Below, piece by piece: positions 14,499-18,338 of a DNA stretch of 18,338 nucleotides (the first letter of the stretch is position 1; the number at the start of each line of letters is the position of its first letter). The stretch spans positions 1-18,338 of the forward strand of contig JBBAEA010000072.1 of assembly GCA_041656175.1 (NCBI GenBank), written 5' to 3'. Below the pieces are notes generated by a model. It was given only the letters and a program-made list of their open reading frames with translations, was not told the origin of the DNA and did no database searches. The translations under genes were made by a program, and so were the position numbers. Source of the stretch: JBBAEA01 sp041656175. GTDB taxonomy: Bacteria > Myxococcota_A > Bradymonadia > UBA4248.

Positions 14499-15379
14499 TT
14501 GGCGAGTTCTGTGACTTCTTTGAGTAGGAGGTCGAACTCACCTAGCGCGGTGTGGATGGAGAGTCGAACGGGCGTTCTTTTCTCATCGGTTGCAAGCCAT
14601 GCTGTGCCGAGGCGATAGCGTTCGACGTCCACCATCGTTTCGGGGTCGACGTAGACTCCGCTAAGTGCACCAAGTGGCGGCACGGTGTCCTTGCGTTCGC
14701 GGTAGATCTCAATTTTATGACAAGGATAGAAGCCGAGCGGGGTCCACACTTCTTCTGTTTTGGCGACGTTAAGGGTTATATGGTTAATCGTCCAACCGTC
14801 AAAGGTGTGCGACGTGTATTGTTTACCCATCTCCATGGCTTCGGAGCGTATCCAGTAGACCCACGCAACGCTATCCATGGTATTTTGCGGTAAGTAGGTT
14901 TCGCGTTTTACCGTGTTACCTTTGTAGCTTCGCTCTACTTCGGCGCGCATATCGTGAGGCCAAAACCACACATGAAAATCACGTTCGCGGGCATTTTCGT
15001 TGAGGTATTTGTAGCTATAGATGCTCTCCCAAGTACTAGCATCTATATAGACTTCGGCGCGGTCATCGATGTTAGCGATAAAGCTGATGAGGGGCTTGGA
15101 TTTCCCCTCGGCAACGATGCGGATCATTTCGCGGCTTTCATCGGTTTTTTTGGCATATTCGACCCTTAGCTCAGCATCCGCAAGTTCGGCACGTGTTTTG
15201 ACGTGTCGTGCGGTGTAGCGCAAAACTTCGCCTTGGTAAGGGAAAACACCACGTTCCTTAACCTTGTAAGTACTACTGACGGATTCCCCCATAAGATCGC
15301 GTGTTTTTGAGGACGAGCAGCCAAGTAGCCCGCAGCATAATACTGTGGCTAAAGCGATGAAAGCCAAGCGATGTTTCAC
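14495..15379 (-). CDS. DUF3108-like lipoprotein
   Basis: 294 residues. The signal peptide ends in LLGC (Cys21), so it is a lipid-anchored envelope protein. The mature part, from about residue 45 (GVFPYQGEVLRYTARHVKTR) to the end, has the outline of DUF3108: a beta-rich N-terminal half, NTMDSVAWVYWIR, a central GW.INHITLNVAKTEEVWTPLGFYPCHKI, a late RTPVRLSI strand and a hydrophobic C-terminal strand. The biochemical role of DUF3108 is not established; members are periplasmic in Gram-negative bacteria. Translation starts at GTG, 3 bases after the transketolase stop, with a strong GGAGGAG ribosome site inside the end of the transketolase gene. The stop overlaps the kinase start. It is therefore the middle gene of a three-gene operon. 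Confidence 0.8.
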   Translation of the reverse strand: MKHRLAFIALATVLCCGLLGCSSSKTRDLMGESVSSTYKVKERGVFPYQGEVLRYTARHVKTRAELADAELRVEYAKKTDESREMIRIVAEGKSKPLISFIANIDDRAEVYIDASTWESIYSYKYLNENARERDFHVWFWPHDMRAEVERSYKGNTVKRETYLPQNTMDSVAWVYWIRSEAMEMGKQYTSHTFDGWTINHITLNVAKTEEVWTPLGFYPCHKIEIYRERKDTVPPLGALSGVYVDPETMVDVERYRLGTAWLATDEKRTPVRLSIHTALGEFDLLLKEVTELAK

Positions 15380-15382
15380 GGT

Positions 15383-17398
15383 TTACTCCTCCCAAGTTTT
15401 TACAGCCTCGTAAACGGCTTGGGAGGTAATCCCAAACTTTTGGTAAAGCACTTCAGCTGGAGCGGAGGCACCAAATCCCTTCATGCCAACGAAGCTTCCG
15501 CTAAAGCCAAGGTAGCGCTCCCAGCCATACTTGAGGCTGGCTTCGACGGCTACGCGTCTTTTGATGGACTTGGGTAGCACCTCGTCTTTGTAGCTTTGAT
15601 CCTGTTCATCAAAGAGGCTCGCACAGGGCATGCTAACGACGCGACCACGAAGCCCTTCGGCTTTGAGGCGATCGTACGCGTCAACTGCGATATCGACCTC
15701 GCTGCCCGTGGCAATAATGATGTACTCGGGGTTTTCGTCGCCGATGAGTACATATGCGCCACGTTCGAGCCCTGAGGCAGCGGCGTACTTGCTACGGTCG
15801 AGTACACGGCAGTTCTGTCTCGATAGGGCAAGACCAACGGGGTGCTCGGACTTTAGTGCGAACTTCATCGCCTCTAACGTTTCGTTGGCATCGCCCGGGC
15901 GCAGCATGTAAAACTGCGGAATAACACGCAAGCTCGCCAGATGCTCAACAGGTTGGTGTGTGGGGCCATCTTCGCCAAGGCCGATCGAGTCATGTGTCCA
16001 GATCCACAGGCAGTGTGCGCCTTCGAGGGCACCTAGGCGAATGCAGTGGCGCATATAGTCGCTAAATGCCAAGAATGTAGCACCATAGGGGATGAAACCA
16101 CCGTATAGCGCCATGCCGTTACAGATTGCAGCCATGGCGTGTTCGCGTACGCCAAAGTAGATGTTGCGTCCATCTCGCCTGTCGTGGCTGTAGCGCCCCG
16201 ATGACGGAACTAAAGTTTTGTTGGATTCGGCCAAGTCGGCGGAACCGCCCATGAGCTCAGGAATGCGTGCGTGTAACTCATGCATAATCTTGCCTAATGC
16301 TGCACGAGTGGCCATGCCCTTGTCACTGGCCTCAAACGCGGGGATATCGTTCCAGTTTTGGGGTAAAACGCCGTTCATTCTACGCTCAAGTTCAGCAGCA
16401 AGTTCAGGGTATGTAGCTTTGTAACGTTCAAAGCCCTCTTGCCAGGTTTTGTAGAGCGCTTCACCCTTTGCAACGCGCGCATCGCGAGCCTTTGCAACAC
16501 GATCGGGTACGAAGAAACTCGCGTCTTCGGGCCAACCGTATGCTTTTTTGGTGAGCTTGATTTCCTCGGCGCCAAGGGGAGAGCCGTGAACCTTAGAGCT
16601 GTCTTGTAAATTTGGGCTACCGTAGCCGATATGCGTTTTAACAGAAATCAGCGTTGGTCGCTCGGATTGAGCCTGCGCTTTCTTGATAGCGGCTTCGATT
16701 TCGTCCAAATCATTACCATCTTTAACTGTGATCGTGTTCCAACCGTAGGATTCAAAGCGTTTGGGAACGTTTTCACTAAAGCTGAGCTCCGTTCCACCAT
16801 CGATCGTGATGCTGTTGTCATCGTAGAGCACTACGAGCTTGGCCAACTTTAAGTGACCCGCAAGACTAGCGGCTTCGGCACTAACACCTTCCATCAAACA
16901 GCCATCGCCGCATATCGCATAGGTATAGTGATCGATAAGTTTATGCCCATCTTTATTATATTTTGCAGCTAGGTGCGACTCTGCGATAGCAAAACCAACG
17001 GCGTTGGCAAAGCCTTGTCCAAGCGGACCGGTCGTGGTTTCAACGCCTTCGCAGATGTAATTCTCGGGGTGACCTGGTGTGCGGCTTTGCCACTGTCTAA
17101 AGCGCTTAATCTCGTCTAGCGATAGGTCGAATCCGTTGCAGTGTAGTAGCGCGTAGAGTAGGGCAGAGGCGTGTCCATTGGAAAGAACAAAGCGATCTCT
17201 GTTCCACCATTTTGCTTGCTTTGGCGAGAGTTTCATAATGCGCGACCAAAGCACATGTGCCATCGGGGCACAGCCCATAGGGGCGCCAGGGTGACCAGAG
17301 TTGGCGGCTTGAACCATATCGATCGAAAGGGTTCTCAGGCTTGCAACTTCAAGTTTATCAATATCCATCTGCGCTAAGTGCTCATTCCACGCTTTCAT
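15383..17398 (-). CDS. tkt: Transketolase
   Basis: 671 residues, full length for the family. It moves two-carbon ketol units between sugar phosphates in the pentose phosphate pathway (and Calvin cycle where present), using thiamine diphosphate, in the cytosol. The N-terminal transketolase signature is ANSGHPGAPMG (32-42, with His36). The cofactor and metal site is GDGCLMEG (164-171) with Asn195 (YDDNSI). The active-site neighbourhood includes GHA (His76) and PGHPE (His110). The pyrimidine domain has YFGVREHAM with the catalytic Glu419, and HDSIGLGEDGPTHQP. ATG follows AAGGAG at a good distance. It is the first gene of an operon with the DUF3108-like lipoprotein and the histidine kinase, starting below the terminator at 17557-17588. 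Its leader contains two overlapping hairpins (17427-17461). Confidence 0.97.
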   Translation of the reverse strand: MKAWNEHLAQMDIDKLEVASLRTLSIDMVQAANSGHPGAPMGCAPMAHVLWSRIMKLSPKQAKWWNRDRFVLSNGHASALLYALLHCNGFDLSLDEIKRFRQWQSRTPGHPENYICEGVETTTGPLGQGFANAVGFAIAESHLAAKYNKDGHKLIDHYTYAICGDGCLMEGVSAEAASLAGHLKLAKLVVLYDDNSITIDGGTELSFSENVPKRFESYGWNTITVKDGNDLDEIEAAIKKAQAQSERPTLISVKTHIGYGSPNLQDSSKVHGSPLGAEEIKLTKKAYGWPEDASFFVPDRVAKARDARVAKGEALYKTWQEGFERYKATYPELAAELERRMNGVLPQNWNDIPAFEASDKGMATRAALGKIMHELHARIPELMGGSADLAESNKTLVPSSGRYSHDRRDGRNIYFGVREHAMAAICNGMALYGGFIPYGATFLAFSDYMRHCIRLGALEGAHCLWIWTHDSIGLGEDGPTHQPVEHLASLRVIPQFYMLRPGDANETLEAMKFALKSEHPVGLALSRQNCRVLDRSKYAAASGLERGAYVLIGDENPEYIIIATGSEVDIAVDAYDRLKAEGLRGRVVSMPCASLFDEQDQSYKDEVLPKSIKRRVAVEASLKYGWERYLGFSGSFVGMKGFGASAPAEVLYQKFGITSQAVYEAVKTWEE

Positions 17399-17426
17399 GC
17401 TTTCTCCTTAGTGTGTTGTAAAATCA

Positions 17427-17461
17427 GGCTCTTTGCTCGTAGAGCCAAGGACGCAAAGAGC
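17427..17461 (-). promoter_or_regulatory. Alternative hairpins in the transketolase leader
   Basis: In the sense of the mRNA, GCTCTTTGC (17461-17453) can pair with GCAAAGAGC (17436-17428), while GGCTCT (17446-17441) can pair with AGAGCC (17432-17427). The two 3' arms overlap, so the structures exclude each other. The ribosome site begins about 20 bases further down. This could be an attenuation or translation-control leader, but no known riboswitch consensus is recognised. Confidence 0.35.
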
Positions 17462-17556
17462 TTAGCGTATTGCGTGCTTTTGGGATAGTCTGCACGAACT
17501 TGCACTCTTAAAAATTGACAGTCGCTAAAATGCACTATGGGCAGCTTTGAGTAGAC

Positions 17557-17588
17557 AAAAAAAGAGAGCCTAAAGGCTCTCTTTTTTT
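17557..17588. terminator. Strong bidirectional Rho-independent terminator
   Basis: GAGAGCC-TAAA-GGCTCTC, a perfect 7-bp GC-rich stem extended by A7 on the left and T7 on the right. It lies 14 bases past the stop of the SH3b/CHAP gene on the minus strand and insulates the transketolase operon from it. Confidence 0.92.
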
Positions 17589-17602
17589 GCGACTTTACAA
17601 AA

Positions 17603-18338
17603 CTAGCTCAATGCGGTTCCACCGTGCCAGCCCCAAGAGCTGTAGCTGCACCAACCTTGATTGGCGGATGTTTCGCGAACACCATTTGCTGAGTGGATAA
17701 CCATAAGTCCGTTACCTGTGGCAATACCGACGTGACCATATTTGCGTCCCATCTCGGTGTTGGAGTTCATGTATAGAGCCGCTCCAGGTGGGGGATTGCC
17801 ACTCCGTCCACCCCAGGATGCTTCTGCAGCCTTCGCAGATGGGCGTCTAACGTTGTTGATGCCCGCCTTGATAAACATATCGCTGACGAAGGCCTGACAA
17901 AGGTTTGGCCACGCGTGGCTTCCGATGTGCTGACGTGCCATGGCAATAACAGACGCAGCTCTACCCTTCGCTACTGTTCCGCCACCGCCGCCACCTCCGA
18001 GGGAGGTGTACTGCTTAGAGATATAGCCGTTTCGACCGTTGTAGCTAATATTGAGCCAGCCACCCGAATCACCGTTAACGGTTACGGTTTGTCCGTTTGA
18101 GAGCTTTCCGATAACGGCGTGCTTTGTTCCCGGTCCAGATCGAACATTGAGCACGGAGCAGGTGACTCGCGCGGTTTTCTTGGGTGCGGGGCTAGCTTTT
18201 GGCGCGCTGCCGCCACTAAGTGTTGTGTACTGTTTTGATACATATGCGTTTTTACCCGCATACGTAATGTTTAACCAACCGTTGCTGTCGCCTTTTACGC
18301 TAACAGAAGCGCCTTTTTTGAGGCTCCCGAGTACTCTG
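17603..18338 (-). CDS. SH3b-SH3b-CHAP cell-wall hydrolase (5' end outside window)
   Basis: The frame is open to the window edge, so the start is missing; 244 residues are visible. The often-chosen GTG at 18154 is internal, because a homologous domain precedes it in frame. Order: an SH3b repeat (GSLKKGASVSVKGDSNGW and AYVSKQYTTL), a Pro/Ala/Lys linker, a second SH3b (LNVRSGPGTKHAVIGKL and GYISKQYTSL), a Gly7 linker, then a CHAP domain of about 115 residues. The CHAP domain shows NLCQAF (catalytic Cys, codon 17897-17899) and YGHVGIA (catalytic His, codon 17732-17734). CHAP enzymes are cysteine amidases or endopeptidases on peptidoglycan stem peptides; SH3b domains bind the wall. Any signal peptide would be outside the window. 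A strong terminator follows the stop. Confidence 0.88.
   Translation of the reverse strand, partial: RVLGSLKKGASVSVKGDSNGWLNITYAGKNAYVSKQYTTLSGGSAPKASPAPKKTARVTCSVLNVRSGPGTKHAVIGKLSNGQTVTVNGDSGGWLNISYNGRNGYISKQYTSLGGGGGGGTVAKGRAASVIAMARQHIGSHAWPNLCQAFVSDMFIKAGINNVRRPSAKAAEASWGGRSGNPPPGAALYMNSNTEMGRKYGHVGIATGNGLMVIHSANGVRETSANQGWCSYSSWGWHGGTALS

Overview
The window looks like a chromosomal segment of a Gram-negative, moderate-GC bacterium. Four proteins begin with clear lipoprotein signal peptides, and one of these carries a DUF3108-type periplasmic domain. The lipoproteins, the AAA+ ATPase type and the many short GC-rich intergenic hairpins would suit a deltaproteobacterium-like lineage (Myxococcota, Bdellovibrionota or Bradymonadota), but this assignment is a guess. 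No rRNA, tRNA, CRISPR array or complete insertion sequence was found.

Layout. (1) 170-2320 (+): a lipoprotein with a C-terminal peptidase M15 (D,D-/L,D-carboxypeptidase-like) domain and a separate HExxH motif. (2) 2532-4841 (-): a two-domain AAA+ ATPase with a degenerate D1 and an active D2, of the kind found with extracellular contractile injection systems; no structural gene of such a system is present here. (3) 4842-7646 (-): two paralogous lipoproteins, each followed by the same 170-bp noncoding repeat and a long hairpin, so a gene-plus-intergenic unit was duplicated in tandem. (4) 7740-10223 (-): a large multidomain peptidoglycan hydrolase (SleB-type domain, two peptidoglycan-binding-like domains, M23 peptidase, and a C-terminal Cys/His domain). 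Its best translation start, with a strong ribosome binding site, is cut off from the long reading frame by one in-frame TAA. (5) 10596-11000 (-): a small helix-turn-helix protein resembling the N-terminus of an IS630-type transposase. (6) 11254-12093 (+): a pirin. (7) 12305-13391: an AT-rich islet with a D12-class (Dam/DpnM-like) adenine methyltransferase and a 41-codon ORF just downstream that may be the remnant of a partner gene. (8) 13605-17398 (-): a tightly packed operon of transketolase, DUF3108-like lipoprotein and membrane histidine kinase. (9) 17603-18338 (-): a tandem-SH3b plus CHAP peptidoglycan hydrolase cut by the window edge.

Three unrelated cell-wall enzymes (M15 lipoprotein, SleB/M23 fusion, SH3b-CHAP) lie within 18 kb, so envelope or foreign-wall remodelling is the main recognisable theme. 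The transketolase operon joins central carbon metabolism to an envelope lipoprotein and a sensor kinase by translational coupling. The intergenic DNA is unusually rich in inverted repeats, several of which recur in related form. The observations most worth a second look are the interrupted start of the hydrolase gene, the tandemly duplicated lipoprotein/repeat unit with its differential ~80-bp hairpin module, and the methyltransferase islet.
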